Notes: generated from the letters alone by a model not told the origin. Positions 1-11,910 are shown, numbered from the stretch's first letter. The stretch is 64,000 bases of DNA from Rosa chinensis (GCF_002994745.2 NC_037091.1:15624501-15688500), one strand, 5' to 3'. Program-made: numbers and translations.

Positions 1-35
1 CGCCCCCTCACGTGCAACCTACTCTAGGTCTGCAT

Positions 36-131
36 GTGAAATTAATTAATCCAATTTCACATTGGAAATTGGGACACAAGCACGTGAAATTAATTAATCC
101 AATTTCACATTGGAAATTGGGACACAAGCCT
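36..131. repeat. 48-bp tandem duplication (two copies)
   Basis: A 48-bp unit beginning GTGAAATTAATTAATCC occurs twice back to back (from 36 and from 84) and is identical except at its last bases. It lies in the internal region of the TRIM-like element. The related copy near 54.3 kb has only one counterpart, so this is a recent local duplication. Confidence 0.85.
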
Positions 132-263
132 CATATCAGAGACTTGGTCAATACAATCCAAGGCCCACATTGGACACTTGGTAATTTCGATGGCAATACA
201 GGGAACCCCAATTTGGGCTCATGATACGTGCCTACGTGGAGACGCAATTGGAGAATGACCCGA

Positions 264-273
264 TCTGATACCA
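264..273 (-). promoter_or_regulatory. Primer-binding site of the TRIM-like element
   Basis: The minus strand reads TGGTATCAGA immediately after the LTR end AACA, with no spacer. It is complementary to the 3' end of plant initiator Met tRNA, the usual primer of copia and TRIM elements. Confidence 0.55.
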
Positions 274-455
274 TGTTAAACAGCGACAAGCATGGCCCGT
301 GACCCACCATTATACCGATATTGTCCCAACTTAACCACCCGTTAGGTGTTGGGTTTTAATCACAAAAGGCTTCAGTACAATTGGGTGAAATCCACCCACT
401 TATAAGTTATATTTTATTTGTCATTTTTCCAATGTGAGATTTTTCCTCTCCAACA

Positions 456-2975
456 CATAACAAGATAAGTTGGCAAAATGCATTGTTGAGATGCATATGC
501 AAAAGTAGCATGATTGAATATTCACCAATGCAATCCTAACTAATCCAGTTATTCTAAAGTTTTGTTAGGCAGTTTATACACCGGGAACCCCAACAGCTGA
601 TGAATAAATTGATGACAAATTAAGACTTCTCTATATGAAACAAATAATTCCCTATATCATGAACGAGATCAAATTTTATTATAGTGGTATCCTAACTGTC
701 ACACTTTTACCCTCAAAGTCAAAGACTGGTACAGAAGACTGAATAGTAAAGTTCCTTATCAGTCCAATAACTAAATGAGTGATGTCAATTTAAAGAGGCA
801 AACCGAAAAGAACCACACATATACTCCAGTAAGTGCAGTAACTACTGAGAAATTTAAAATTAGAAAACTAGGGTATGATCATATCCGATCTTTAATCAAT
901 TTGCAGTTTAACAATGATTTGCAACACTAAATATTTAGACTAACATTAGGGAGATAGATGTACCTCTCTCAACACAATCAGACATGTTCCATAGTTTGCA
1001 CTTTTGAATGGCATGACCATTTACATATGATTGGAATGATTTTGATTAGATCATGATCTACAGGACTTGCTAAATGAAAAGCATATACTCTCGATATTGC
1101 AGATATGTACATCTAATATATTCCCATATTTCCTAACGTGTCATACTAAGGTACTCTCTATATCTTAAACTTTAAATAATGAGCGGTAAATCACATACAG
1201 AAGTGAAAAAGAAATACAACTACGAGTGATAAGAGTAACTGTCTGAAGACGGTCCATCATCACATCCTGCAAATTTATCCTTTGTTTATATAATTAGCTC
1301 ATTGACCCAAGCAATTAGAAAGAAAGTTGAATTCTGCTATTTACTCTGGAATATCTACTAGTCCTCCACAGAATTAGGAGCTCGCAAACCTGATATACTC
1401 CAAAACGATCCAAGAAGACATTGATTCATAGCCTTTGAATTCACAACACCAGAATAAATGAATATCTAGAATTTTGCTTCAGTCTTAATGCTGTCCAAAG
1501 AGACTGTTTCAAATCCCAACTGATGTACTATCTACAAACAAAAGTAACCAGAACAATTCAGATTCACACAACATTAAATTGAATCCAAATACTTTATCCT
1601 CATTCGGTCATCAGTGTTGTGAGATTCATTAAAAAAAATAGAGTAAAACCAACCCCTATTACTGGAATTATAATTTTCCAGGAAGGGCAAAATGAAAGAA
1701 ACTGCACCAGCACTCTATTCTCACAAGGAAAACTGAATTAATTTTCCATCAGTATAAAAACTAATGCCCAAAATAACAGTGGCAAGTGATACATGCATAT
1801 ACAGAAATCAATTGGCCTAGTTTATATCACCCTGTGGATTCACAGTCAACAAAACCACTGTGATGCTCATTCAAAGACAAAAACATTTGGTATTAGACCA
1901 CATTTATAATATTATATAATACTAATGCACAATCAATTGCTATCCCAGACAAAATGACTAGTCTAGATATGTTTTCAAAAGGATTACCAAACTAAGATAA
2001 ACCATAAACACTGTATAACCAAAATGTACTTCGGTCTCACTCTGCCAGGTATAAGAAACATCACAGCTTAAATTACATAATGGAATGTTAGTCACTGATA
2101 GCAATCTACTCAACAAATAGGACTGTTGTGGACAAACTTGAGAGAACAAAACAAAGCCTACTTTTGCAGTATCTAGTTAAGCATATTCCTTCTACTTTTA
2201 GTGAGCAATAATATACTAAATGGTTAATCATTAATCTAACTACTCCCAAGTTAAAATAAAAAAAATTAAAGTAAATAAAGGGCCTTCCAAAGAACTTTTT
2301 CTCTATGTTTTCCCGAGCTGTACTTTCTGGAGCTTGGCACAAATGCATTATCCACTTAACCCTTCTTCCTAGTCCCAATTACCTATGACATTCCCAGCCA
2401 TCCTCTTAGTTATACTCCGGTAACCGACATTGTTAACATCTCAATCAATGTCTACTTAACATAATGACTATACGGGACATATTATCCACTAAACCTCATA
2501 TCCCAGAAGGCTATTCTTCCTCTAATCGCTTGCAAAAGTGTTGCCTAACATCAGAGTCAATGCCAAGATGATTCCAATTTCTACTGGAAACTAAAACAGA
2601 ATAAAGACCTAACAAGTTAGCTTTAACCAGTGTGCATTCTAAATAAACTACCCTTCAGTACTTCAGTCGCAATTTAGCACATACAACGTGTCAACGTTAA
2701 TGTGCTTATGCTTACAATAGATTACAATTACTTCTGATATAAATATGTGAAGTGCAGACATCAAGCAAGCCAATATAGGATCTTACAAACACACAATATA
2801 AAGAACACAAGGACAATAAGAAATCCAAAAGCAGTTGCAACAGTTCAAGAAAATACGACTGGACACAGTGCCTAAAGCTAAGAAAACAATCAAAAGCAAA
2901 ACTTACGGAAAAAAACTGCATCAAAATCATAGTGAGTAAAATGAAGATCCTGATCAAAGAGTGATCATTTCTCAT
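456..2975. other. AT-rich intergenic stretch, no assignable gene
   Basis: Only short ORFs without recognisable domains are present. On the minus strand there is a weak candidate for a last exon at 1220-1266: an AG acceptor after TTTGCAG, then 15 codons rich in Ser, Asp and Tyr, then a stop. A second acceptor-like site is near 1535. Neither has a good polypyrimidine tract or a recognisable protein, so I do not call a gene. The right edge is the copia target site. Confidence 0.5.
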
Positions 2976-2980
2976 AACAG
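2976..2980. repeat. Copia target-site duplication AACAG (left copy)
   Basis: AACAG immediately precedes the LTR end at 2981 and is repeated exactly at 13733-13737 after the other LTR. This is the 5-bp duplication expected of a copia integrase. Confidence 0.93.
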
Positions 2981-3270
2981 TAAAAGCTGAAAAGCTAAGC
3001 TTGAAGATGAAGCAAAATAGAGAGAAAAGAGAGAAAGCTCTCTAACTGTATTATGCAGAATTGAGTTGTTGAGATCGTTACAGGGTTTATATAGTAGCTG
3101 GAGGATAAGAGGGATAGAGGACATGTGTCAGCTCATAACACATCCTGAGCTAATTACTAACAGAAACTTAATTAGTAGAAAACACGTGACTAATCCTACT
3201 TAACCGTAATTAACAGAAAACACACAAAAGAGGACTAATGAGCTGTGGTAATCATGCTATATGGTTAACA
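2981..3270 (-). repeat. Copia 3' LTR (290 bp)
   Basis: Nearly identical to 13453-13732. By eye there are three substitutions and one 10-bp indel (this copy has the extra 10 bases near 3199-3208). It directly follows the purine-rich tract on the coding strand, which makes it the 3' LTR. Near-identity implies a young insertion. Confidence 0.95.
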
Positions 3271-4523
3271 CCCCTCCTCAGCTTGATGGGAGGTAAGCAA
3301 CATCAAGCTGTCACAAAGATATGTGTGCTGTGGTAAGCAAAGGCCCTTGGTGAACAAATCTGCAAGTTGGTCCTTGGATGTAACAAATTGAAGCTTGAGA
3401 GATCCAGCCTTGACCTGATTTCTGGTGAAATGCACGTCTACCTCAATGTGTTTTAACTTGGAGTGATACACAGGATTAGTGGCAAGGGCAAGAGCAGATA
3501 TATTATCACAGTGTAGGATTGGAACTGCAGCAAGGGAAACATGTAGATCATGAAGCAAAAGCAGTAACCACATAATCTCTGATGTAGTATCAGCCATGCT
3601 CCTATATTCAGCCTTAGTGCAAGAACGAGAAACAACTGTTTGTTTCTTGCTACACCAGGAGATAGGAGATCCATGTAACAAGAGAACAAAGCCAGTAGTA
3701 GACTTTCTATCATTAGGATCACCTGCCCAATCAGCATCACAGTAGGCCTGAAGAGTAAGGGCAGAAAGAGAGTGATTGTTGGGTGCAGGATGAGCACACG
3801 TTCTGTAATAGATGCCCTGATGAAGTGTACCTTTGACATACTTTAATATCCTTCTAGCTGCATACAGATGTATATCTGTAGGGTTGTGCAAGAATTGGCA
3901 CACTGAATTGACAGCATAGGAGATGTCAGGTCGAGTAAACGTCAGGTACTGAAGACATCCAACCACACTTCTAAATTGAGTAACATCATGAGACTGTAAA
4001 GGTACACCAGTGTCTCGGAGAAGCTTGAGGCCAGACTTGCATGGGGTAGTATGAATATGACAATCATCCAGGCCAGATTTATGAATGAGGTCGTTGGCAT
4101 ATTTGAGCTGGGAAACAAAGATACCATCAGGCAGGTACTGAATTTCAAGTCCTAAGAAGAAGTGTAGTTTGCCTAAATCCTTCATATCAAACTCATTGTG
4201 AAGAGCTGCCTTCACAGAGTTAATAAGTGATGCACAGGATCCTGTGATGATTATATCATCCACATACAGTAGCAAGAACACAGTATTATCTTGACATTGT
4301 TTAATGAACAAGCTTGGATCTGCATATGATGAGACAAAGCCAATATTGGGTAGAAAACTAGTGAATCGTTCATTCCATGCTCTGGGGCCTGTTTTAATCC
4401 ATAGAGAGACTTGTTAAGTTTGCAGACAAAGTGAGGTGCGACAGAGCTAACAAAACCTCCTGGCTGTGTCATATATACTTCTTCATTCAACAGACCATGT
4501 AGAAAGGCATTTTTAACATCCAT
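3265..4523 (-). pseudogene. Copia reverse transcriptase (C-terminal part) and RNase H, frameshifted
   Basis: The segment starts at 4523 with the conserved copia RT stretch [10 protein letters not shown], preceded in frame by a stop that separates it from the upstream RT segment. After GLKQAPE, near 4350, the frame shifts. The downstream part (from 4311) carries the RT active-site motif YVDD within [12 protein letters not shown] and the conserved LHFFLGLEI. RNase H follows, with CDADWAGD, then SCTKAEYRSMA (normally SSTEAEY), HCDNISAL and the terminal QLADLFTK. So the RT catalytic pair is retained but the reading frame is broken twice, and the usual RNase H Glu of the TEAEY motif reads as Lys. 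Non-functional as a polyprotein. Confidence 0.9.
3271..3280 (-). promoter_or_regulatory. Copia polypurine tract
   Basis: The minus strand reads GAGGAGGGG directly against the TGTTAACC start of the 3' LTR. This is the plus-strand primer site of reverse transcription. The last pol codons (Glu-Glu-Gly) overlap it and the stop codon lies inside the first bases of the LTR. Confidence 0.85.
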
Positions 4524-5390
4524 TTAATGAAGAGACCAATTGTGGTAGGCAGCAAGACACAGAATCAAGCGCACAGTGGTATGTCTTACTACTGGGGAGA
4601 AGGTTTCATCAAAGTCAACACCATATTCTTGACTAAAACCACGAGCCACTAATCTTGCTTTAGGTCGTGCAATGGTGCCATCAGCATGGCGCTTGACCTT
4701 AAAGAGCCATTTGCAGGAGACAAGGTTTTTGTTAGCTGGTAATGGTACAAGAGTCCAGGTTTGCTGTTGCATCAAGGCATTGTACTCCTCATCCATTGCA
4801 GCCTTCCATTCAGGTATTTGAAGGGCAGCTTTGTAGTTGGGTGGCTCAGTGGCCTTAGGATCAAGGCTGAGATGTGAGAGCAAGGAAACAAAACACTTCT
4901 TTTTCTGAATTCCTCGTTTGGCTCTAGTTAACATGTGATGATCATTTTGGTGAGATGCAGCAACACCTTCAACTGGATGAAGAACATTAGCTTCTGATAC
5001 CTGACTGGAAGGAGTATGAGTATTTTCACTTTGAAGAACAACAGAGATAGAGCCATTTCCGGGTTGAGAAGAGATGGATAGCATGCCATCAGTTTCAATA
5101 AACTGAACAGTTGTATCAACTTGAGAATCAAAAAGATTTTGTGATGTGGCAGAAGTTGAGACAGGAACAACTATATGAGGATGATTATCCATAAAATTGC
5201 ATTCATTTATCACAGCTTCATGTTCTGTATACTCATGTGTTTTATCAAATGATTCAATATTTGAAGATGTGATATCATGAGCAGTAGATACAACATTATT
5301 AGATGAAGTAGGAGAACCCTGATCAGATGACTGAAGTGTTGATGTAGAGACAGACTGTATAGGTGCACTATCAGATGCAGGTCCATTCAA
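4524..5390 (-). pseudogene. Copia linker and N-terminal reverse transcriptase segment
   Basis: The first half is a Ser/Thr-rich, low-complexity linker between integrase and RT. The second half holds the start of the RVT_2-type reverse transcriptase, with PEWKAAMDEEYNAL, WTLVPLP, CKWLFKVKRHADG and ARLVARGFSQEYGVDF. It ends at a stop where most relatives have Gln (the codon before the MDVKNAF motif), consistent with a C-to-T change. It is also out of frame with the integrase segment upstream. Products of this copy would be truncated. Confidence 0.88.
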
Positions 5391-6583
5391 TGATGGTGAG
5401 TGTGAGACTGAGTAAGGGTGAAGGAAGGTGTAACCTGGGAGGAGGTCTGAGTGAGCAAAGATGAATCCTTTTTGGATGTAACTGATGTAGCTGGAGGAGG
5501 CATGACCTTGCAGACTGCATAAGGGAAAGTTGTTTCTTCAAAGAATACATGCCTGGAAATAATGTACCTCTTATTGGTTGGACTGTAGCAAATGTAGCCT
5601 TTATAGCCTGCAGCAAATCCAAGGAACACACATCTGATAGTTTTAGGTTGCAGTTTGTTTGTTCTGATTGGAGAGGTCAAGAGTGGATGACAAGTGCACC
5701 CAAAAACTCTAAGCATGTCAACATTTGGTACAACATGATATAGCATCTCAAAGGGTGATTTCATAGAGAGTACAGCAGTAGGCATCCTGTTGATCAAGTA
5801 AGTAGCAGTAGCACAAGCATGAAACCAAAATTGGTTAGGAAGTGAAGCATTCTGCAGTAAAGTCACAACAGTCTCTCGAATATGTCTATTTTTCCTTTCT
5901 GAAACCCCATTTTGTTCAGGAGTGTAGGGACATGAACATTGATGAATGATTCCCTTGGAGCTGAGAAAATCTCTAAACATGTTGTTAATGTATTCACCAC
6001 CTCCATCACTTCTAAGAATTTTGACAGAAGAAGAGATTTGAGTAGAGATAATAGCACACACTGATTTGAAGTAACCAAGAACTTCATTTTTATTTTTCAT
6101 TGGGAACACCCAAGTAAACCTTGTACAATCATCAATGAATAGGACAAAGTATCTATAACCATCTGTGGAGAGATGTGGGGAAGGACCCCAAACATCAGAG
6201 TGTACAAGTTCAAAGGGTGAAGCACACCTAGTTTGAGAGACAGAAAAGGGTAGCTTATGAAATTTTCCTAGTAGACATGGCTCACACACTGTCTTCATAC
6301 AATCTACAGGTTGTTCTATCTTGCATTTCTGCAACATGAGTTTGACAATTTCATTTGCAGGATGACCAAGTCTTTGATGCCAAAGACTATGCTTCACTTG
6401 TTGTCCAAGAAATGCAGATTGCTGAGGAGTTGTAGATGCTTGCACATAATCTTTATTATTTCTACTTGTTGTTGCAGAAGCTTTATTGAATATGGGTAGA
6501 TCAAATGGTATGGGGTATAGGCCTTGCTTACTCAGCTCCTGATACAAAATTTTGCCCTGTACCTTGTCCTGAATCACACACAA
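5387..6583 (-). pseudogene. Copia GAG-pre-integrase and integrase segment
   Basis: N-terminal zinc-binding module with HSLWHQRLGHPANE and a later C-x2-C pair (CEPCLLGK). The core follows, with DVWGPSPHLSTDGYRYFVLFIDD, RSDGGGEYINN and PEQNGVSERKNR. Those three carry the D, D and E of the integrase catalytic triad, all retained. The C-terminal part contains RVFGCTCHPLL and FLGFAAGYKGYICY, typical of plant copia. The segment opens by a frame change from the gag-protease segment around 6540-6600 and closes before the Ser/Thr-rich linker. Confidence 0.92.
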
Positions 6584-7541
6584 AATTCATCAAACCACAC
6601 ACTGCAGTTATTTTGTTTGCGCAGTTGATAAATGGAAAGAAAATGTGCAGCAAGATCGAAATAAGCAAGATATTGTCTAGTTTAAGTATCCCCAACATGG
6701 CATTGCCAATATGAGTAATGGCAAGTTGGTTACCATTACCAATCTGCACTCTATCAGTTGTAGGATACGGGATCACATTGTTAAGCACTTGAGGATTGTG
6801 AGTCATATGATTAGTAGCTCCAGTATCAGCAAGCCAGTATTGAGGAGCAAGATTGGTGGCAGCAAGCATTGCAGTTGCTTCTTCAGGTTCACTTTGTTGA
6901 CCAGGGAATCCAATAATGAAGTAGCATCTGTCTGCTGTATGTCCATGCCTTCCACAATATTGACATCCACCTTGAGTGTTTGAGTTGTTAGCATTCTGAG
7001 CATTAGGGAGAGATCTGCAGGTTTTGGCCCAATGACCAACCTTGTTGCACCACTGACAAGTGAGATTGTTGCCTGCATTTCCAATAGGTCTAAAACCACC
7101 AGCATTGCCATTCATTGGAGTCACTCTGCCACCAACAAAATTGTTGTATCCTCTGCCAACATTATTATTAGGTCTCCCAATGCCTCTGCCAGCATAAAAG
7201 CCAGCAACACCAGTAGGTGTATTGAACACAGGATATGTTGGAAATGGTGTGAAGCCATAAGGCATGGCAGGTATAGGGATGTAGGGTGTTTGAGTTGAGA
7301 TGGGATAAGCAGGCAGGCCTGATGTAGAGAAGCCAGGTGGAATAGTAGAAGCTGCATATGAAGGAGTCTGCATTTGTGGCTGTGAGGATGATGCATATGA
7401 GGAAGTCTGCATTTGTGACTGAACTTGAATAGTAACTGGTACAAATGGAGGAGAAGATGTAGTGCACGAAGACTGATTGGGGGAAGCTTGAGTTGGAGTA
7501 TTGATCTTGGCAAGCATTGCAGTGAGTATGCCCTGAATACC
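6528..7541 (-). pseudogene. Copia gag C-terminus, zinc knuckles and protease
   Basis: Pro/Ser/Thr-rich N-terminal part, then a Gly-rich region, then two CCHC knuckles (CQWCNKVGHWAKTC and CQYCGRHGHTADRC). The copia protease motif WLADTGATNHMTH follows with its catalytic Asp intact. The last roughly 40 residues after ILKLDNIL read as nonsense because of a frameshift before the GAG-pre-integrase segment. A TAA stop near 7541 separates this piece from the upstream gag body. Confidence 0.9.
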
Positions 7542-8101
7542 CTAAGCTTCATTTCCAATATCCGTTTCTGCTGCTTTAAGCAATGTTTTCAGTTGACTGA
7601 AGGAACAGCTGGTGAATTGAGCTCTAATCACACTCTTAATTGCAGCAAATTCAGATGGTAGACCATTAAGCACTGTAACAACAATATCATCATCATCTAT
7701 AGCAACTCCAACAGTTTCTAGTGCATCCTTTGCAGTCTTAATTTTGTCAAGGTAGGTTTCAATGCCATCAGATCCTTTCTTTACATTCTGAAGATTTGAC
7801 TTGAGCTGTAAAATATTTTGCTTGTTTGCATCAGCAAATTTCAGTTTGAGTCTAGTCCATAAGTCCTGAGCTAATTTACTACCAACGGCACATGTCATAG
7901 CTACTGGACTCAGGGTTTGACCGATCATATTCACAATACTTTGATCCTGTGTCTTCCAAGAGATAAACTCAACAGAAATGGTGCTTGAACTCCCATCAGA
8001 GGCACGAATAAACTGAGGTGGACATGGATTTGTGCCATCAACAAAGCCAAACAGATTTTGGCCCCTGAGAAATGACTCCATCCCAAACAACCAGGTAGGA
8101 T
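7542..8101 (-). pseudogene. Copia gag body (UBN2-type), 5' truncated by the CACTA insertion
   Basis: Carries the plant copia gag signature WLFGMESFLRGQNLFGFVDG, then LWTRLKLKFADANKQNILQL and GLPSEFAAIKSVIR. On the coding strand the segment begins exactly at the CACTA boundary (8101). ORF-like sequence upstream to 8219 belongs to the transposon and is chance coding. The first 30 codons of the same gag lie beyond the insertion at 12974-13064. Ends at an in-frame TAA at 7542-7544. Confidence 0.92.
8099..8101. repeat. CACTA target-site duplication GAT (left copy)
   Basis: GAT precedes the CACTACAAG terminus at 8102 and recurs at 12974-12976 after the other terminus. Three bases is the standard CACTA duplication. 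Deleting the insert with one GAT copy makes the copia gag frame continuous, which confirms both boundaries. Confidence 0.88.
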
Positions 8102-8199
8102 CACTACAAGAGAAAATAGCAAAAGCGAGGAATTTAATTGTGACAACCCAAAATTTGTAGCAAAAACTAGGCAAATACGAGGAAATTTCAATTGTCGCA

Positions 8200-9240
8200 T
8201 ATGATCCTATCGGTGACAATCAATTTGTCGCCTAAAGTAGGTATTTGCGAGAAATTGACAGTTGTCGCTCATATGACATTATGTGACACCCAATTCCTCG
8301 CAAAATGTCAATTAGGCAACAATTTCTACCTACTGTTGGTTAATGTCTGTGTGACAACTTTAGCTTCCTCGCAAAAGATTTATTAGGCGACGACTTCTGT
8401 GAATTGTTGCTTAATGTTTATGTGACAACTAGATTTTTGTCACTGAAGACTGATTTAGCGACAACTTTTGTGAGTTGTCGGTTAATGTTTATGTGGCAAC
8501 CTTAACTTCCTCGCTAAAAATCAATTGAGCGACAACTTTAACTGGTTGTCACATAATGTTTATGTGACAACTTGAACTTCCTCACTGAAAACTAATGAAG
8601 CAACAAATTCTACTAATTGTCGGTTAATGTTTAAGTAACAACTTTAATTTTCTTGTAAAAGACCAATTAGGCGATGAGTTCTACAAATTGTCGCCTGATG
8701 ATTATGTGACAACTTGAATTTCCTCACTGAAACGCAATTAGGCGACGACTTCTATGAGTTATCAATTAATGTTTATGTGATAACTTTAATTTTCTCCCAA
8801 AAGGCCAATTAGGCGACGACCTCAATAGGTTGTCGCTTAATGTTTATGAGACAACTAGATTTTTGTCGCTGACAACCAATTAAGCGATGATTTCTGTGAG
8901 TTGTCAGTAAATGTTTATGTCACATCTTTAACTTCCTTGTTGAAAACCAATTGGGCGACAACTTTTAAGGGTTGTCACTTAATATTTATGTGGCAACTTA
9001 AACTGCCTCACTGAAAACCAATTAGGCGTCGACTTTTATGAGTTGTTGGTTAATCTTTATGACAACTTTAATTTCTCGCAAAAGATCAATTAGGCGACAA
9101 CTTTTATGGGTTGTCGCTTAATGATTATGTGACAACTTGAACTTCCTTACCGAAAATAAATTAGGCGACTACTTATATGAATTGCCGTTTATTGTTACAA
9201 CAACTTTAGACTTTTTATAACAACTTTGGGTTATCGGCGA
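8200..9240. repeat. CACTA left subterminal array, ~70-bp degenerate units
   Basis: Roughly fourteen diverged units of about 70-72 bp each carry TTAATGTTTATGTGACAACTT, a CCTCGC(T/A)-like block and AATTAGGCGACAACTT. Unit spacing was read from successive AATGTTTATG motifs (for example near 8411 and 8483). In CACTA elements such arrays bind the transposase. No ORF. Confidence 0.8.
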
Positions 9241-9260
9241 TATTAGTTCCTCTTGTAGTG

Positions 9261-9377
9261 GTCTACCTCCAAATGAAGGACAGTCCACTCACCATGGAGT
9301 CACACCGGTACAGCAAAGGCTGTCCCACCACCACCAGCCCAAGAGGGCATGCACACACTAGCAATGGCACGAGTCTC
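9261..9377. other. 117-bp segment between two internal CACTA ends
   Basis: Lies between an outward-facing right end (9260) and the next left end (9378). Those two inner termini share CACTACAAGAGGAACTA as inverted repeats. The 117 bp resembles neither subterminal array and contains a short open stretch starting ATGGAGTCACACC. Origin unknown; it could be host or captured DNA trapped between two tandem elements. Confidence 0.5.
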
Positions 9378-9419
9378 CACTACAAGAGGAACTAGCAAAG
9401 CGAGGAATTTCATTGTGAC

Positions 9420-10110
9420 CAACCTCAAATTCTGTTTATTCTTTACTTAAATCATCTTTACATTATGTTTTAAAACATGACTTGCTTATTTCATGAAAGT
9501 GCAAAGTCAAAAATTTTAACCACAAGGAGGGACGAACAAGCAAGTGAGCACAGTTAGATTTTTATTCTTCACTATTTGATTTAGATCTAATGGAGATTAA
9601 CTACAATTGAGTAGGGAATCAAATGAATAGTGTAAGTAACATGACACTTCATAACATAAACTCACCAAGAGAAAGAAAATAGGTCGATCACATCACATCT
9701 TCTAAGAGTTACATTTCCCCGGCCACAAGTACACTTTTATTTTAATCTCTCAGATTTCTATATGCTTTGACTATACTTTTGAAGTAACTTAAAGGTCGTA
9801 GCCTTATACGGCGGTACCAAATCGGTGCATTGATAGTAGTTATATTTTTTGTTCTTTACGAGACAAGAGTTATACTAGGAAGACAATATCCTAGCTTAGT
9901 TGTCAGACTACAATTCATATATCACAAGCTTGCTCTTCATTTTTTGCCAAAATCTAGTAATCATATATTAAAGCTTTAAAATTTAGGATTTTAGATTAAG
10001 ATTAGGTTAGATTAAGGTTCAATTTCCTTCCAATACACAAAAAGAATATTTAAAATTTTATATAAAAATGAGCGGGCTTCTATCCCAAAATAAAAGTAAA
10101 AAATGAAAAT
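9420..10110. other. CACTA interior, non-coding
   Basis: AT-rich sequence after the left terminus of the second unit. I see no ORF, array or recognisable gene here. Confidence 0.5.
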
Positions 10111-10149
10111 AAAAACCTAATCACTTCTGCCTCTTTCCCTTGCATCCTC

Positions 10150-10470
10150 ATCATAGCCACCCAGGACCACATCTCTCTCGTCACCACCAAACTCACCTCC
10201 GCTCTCAACCTCACACCATCCATGACAGCCATCATGCTTCTCGCCGTCGGAAATGGCATTCCGGGCTTCTTGGCCTCCGTCCTCCGCAGCAACTACCGAA
10301 TCTGATTCGGCACGATCCTCTCTGCCGGGACATTCGTCGCAGTCGAGGGGGCTGGTTTCGCTCCACCTGGCGACGTTAGTGAGGATCGTCATGTTCTATT
10401 TGATTTCAGTTATTGTTCTATAAGACCGGGTAATTTTTCTAGCCACCGCCTTCCGCATCACATCGCGAAG
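10150..10470 (+). pseudogene. Captured fragment resembling a plant cation/calcium exchanger (CCX)
   Basis: In one plus-strand frame the sequence reads LTPSMTAIMLLAVGNGIPGFLASV, a stop, then FGTILSAGTFVAVEGAGF. The exchanger family has a closely similar alpha-repeat block (LSPSMAAVTLLALGNGAPDVFASV…FGAILSAGTFVSAFVVGF in CCX proteins, from memory of the family). After a frame change the next stretch reads VRIVMFYLISVIVL, matching the following CCX segment. In a working exchanger this block lines the ion-binding site. Here it has an internal stop and a frameshift and lies inside the CACTA element, so it is a transduplicated, dead fragment. GC content is clearly higher than in the surrounding transposon. 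Confidence 0.6.
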
Positions 10471-10554
10471 AAAAACAAAGGTGAGTTTCATGCTTCCGGT
10501 TTAATTATAGCTTTCTATTGTTTAATTATACTCTTCATTGATTGTTTGTATTTT

Positions 10555-11910
10555 GTAGGGTGTTTTATCGAACCAATTTGAGGCCGCTTCAGATAGATTT
10601 TTGAAATTGCATGATAAGCTTACTGATGCTATTCCAAAAAGCTATGTTAAAAAGTAGTTGGCTGTAGCTATGAGTATTGGATCATTGGCTTTAACATTTT
10701 CGGTCAACCCGATGGTATTACTAATCAGTATATCTAAGTGTGTAACATAGACCAGATGTCCTCATCAGTGCTTAGTTCGAAGGAGAAGCTCAAGCATAGT
10801 GTTAGGAAGATTCTGAGTATGTTTATCTGCAGTCATTAAGCTGATCCTCTTTCTTGTTAACAAGGAACAGAATATGGTGCATGCTGCATGATTAATGAGG
10901 GGTCTCCTTTGAGAGCGGTGGAGTTTCTAATCCATCAGTCTTTGCCACGGTACACTTACTTGATTTCCACAACCTTGTTTGTAGGGCACGTGGCTGTGGT
11001 CATGGATGGTTATGTGAGGTTGGGTCATGAGGCATGTGGTGGGCTCAAAGAAATCTTGTTGAGCAATTATCTGTGTTGGAAATGGAGGTTAGGTGCTTTC
11101 TTATGATAATTGGTTTTGTTCCAAGGTTGGTTGTTAATGATTATGACAATGCATGAGTTTCTATGTTTCAAGATGTATCTGAGGGGAGCTGTGTTTGGTT
11201 ATACCCCCCTCCCTTATAATTTATTTGAACTGTGATTATGAAGGTCTCTTTAGGGTAGGTAACAATATTTCTATTTTGTAGAGTGAATATGAAATTGTTT
11301 ATTCTGAAACTTGTGACTTTAGTGGTACAATTGGTCAGGGACTATGAAATAAAATGAAGCTATTTGATGCACAACAGTCCACTTTTAGTGCTTTGGCTGG
11401 CACTGCAACTGAGGTGATTGTTTCTTGGCCAGTTCACCATGTAATTTGGTCTGTTTTCTATTTACTTAATCAATAATTTTTTCAATTTTCAGTAGAAAAC
11501 TGAGTTAATTGGGATTTGGGATTAGATTGAGCAACTCGCATACTTGTTGTTCTGATACTATGCAGGCATGATGCAGAAGCTATTTGGGCTGCAATAGAGT
11601 CTGGTGAATCCTAGGTTGGTAGATGCAATAAAGGTATCATTCAAATTACTTCTCGATCAAGAGAACTTGGTATCATAGTGGAGGTAAGTCTGCACTATTC
11701 TTCTTTTTAAGCCAAGTTATCCATTCATTGTCAAGCACTTCTCATTTCTTAGAACTAAGTCATTGCTTTGCCCTGCAGGTGCCACAGCCTCCAAAACCTC
11801 TAAAAATAAACTTTCAGCGTGGCAGATGTGTCTCCAGTAATGAGTTCAAAGTGCAAGAGTGACTAGACAATATTCCAAAAGTTGGGGAAGTGATCAAGAG
11901 CATGATAAAA
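10555..11910 (+). other. Further captured gene-like segments with retained introns, identity unknown
   Basis: Several exon-like stretches with plausible splice sites lie in one orientation. One begins after TTTTGTAG near 10558 (about 33 open codons, to a stop near 10656). A 72-codon open stretch covers 10888-11106. One exon-like piece ends at 11681 before GTAAGT, with an acceptor CCCTGCAG at about 11779 followed by VPQPPKPLKINFQRGRC. Retained introns mean DNA-level capture rather than retrotransposition. I do not recognise the proteins; more than one source gene is possible. Confidence 0.4.

Larger units (their letters stand above)
1..455 (-). mobile_element. TRIM-like non-autonomous LTR retrotransposon, partial (internal region plus 5' LTR)
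   Basis: Read on the minus strand this is an LTR of about 182 bp (274-455, starting TGTTGGAGAGG and ending TTTAACA), directly followed by TGGTATCAGA. That motif matches the primer-binding site used by many plant elements (initiator Met tRNA). A short non-coding internal region then continues to the window edge. No gag or pol is visible, which fits the TRIM class. A second, more diverged copy lies in the opposite orientation at about 54085-54551 and shares both LTR and internal sequence. The 3' LTR would lie before base 1. Class is inferred from structure; confidence is fair because only one LTR is in view. Confidence 0.6.

Noticed and set aside
1220..1540. Candidate last exons of a minus-strand host gene
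   Set aside because: Splice-like motifs only. No polypyrimidine tract, no upstream exons and no recognisable protein.
7931..8386. Open frames running across 8101 into the CACTA element
   Set aside because: The insertion boundary is fixed by the GAT duplication, so the upstream extension is chance coding in transposon sequence.
10080..10392. Minus-strand ORFs opposite the CCX-like fragment
   Set aside because: Shadow frames of the GC-rich captured exon. Only the plus-strand frame resembles a known family.
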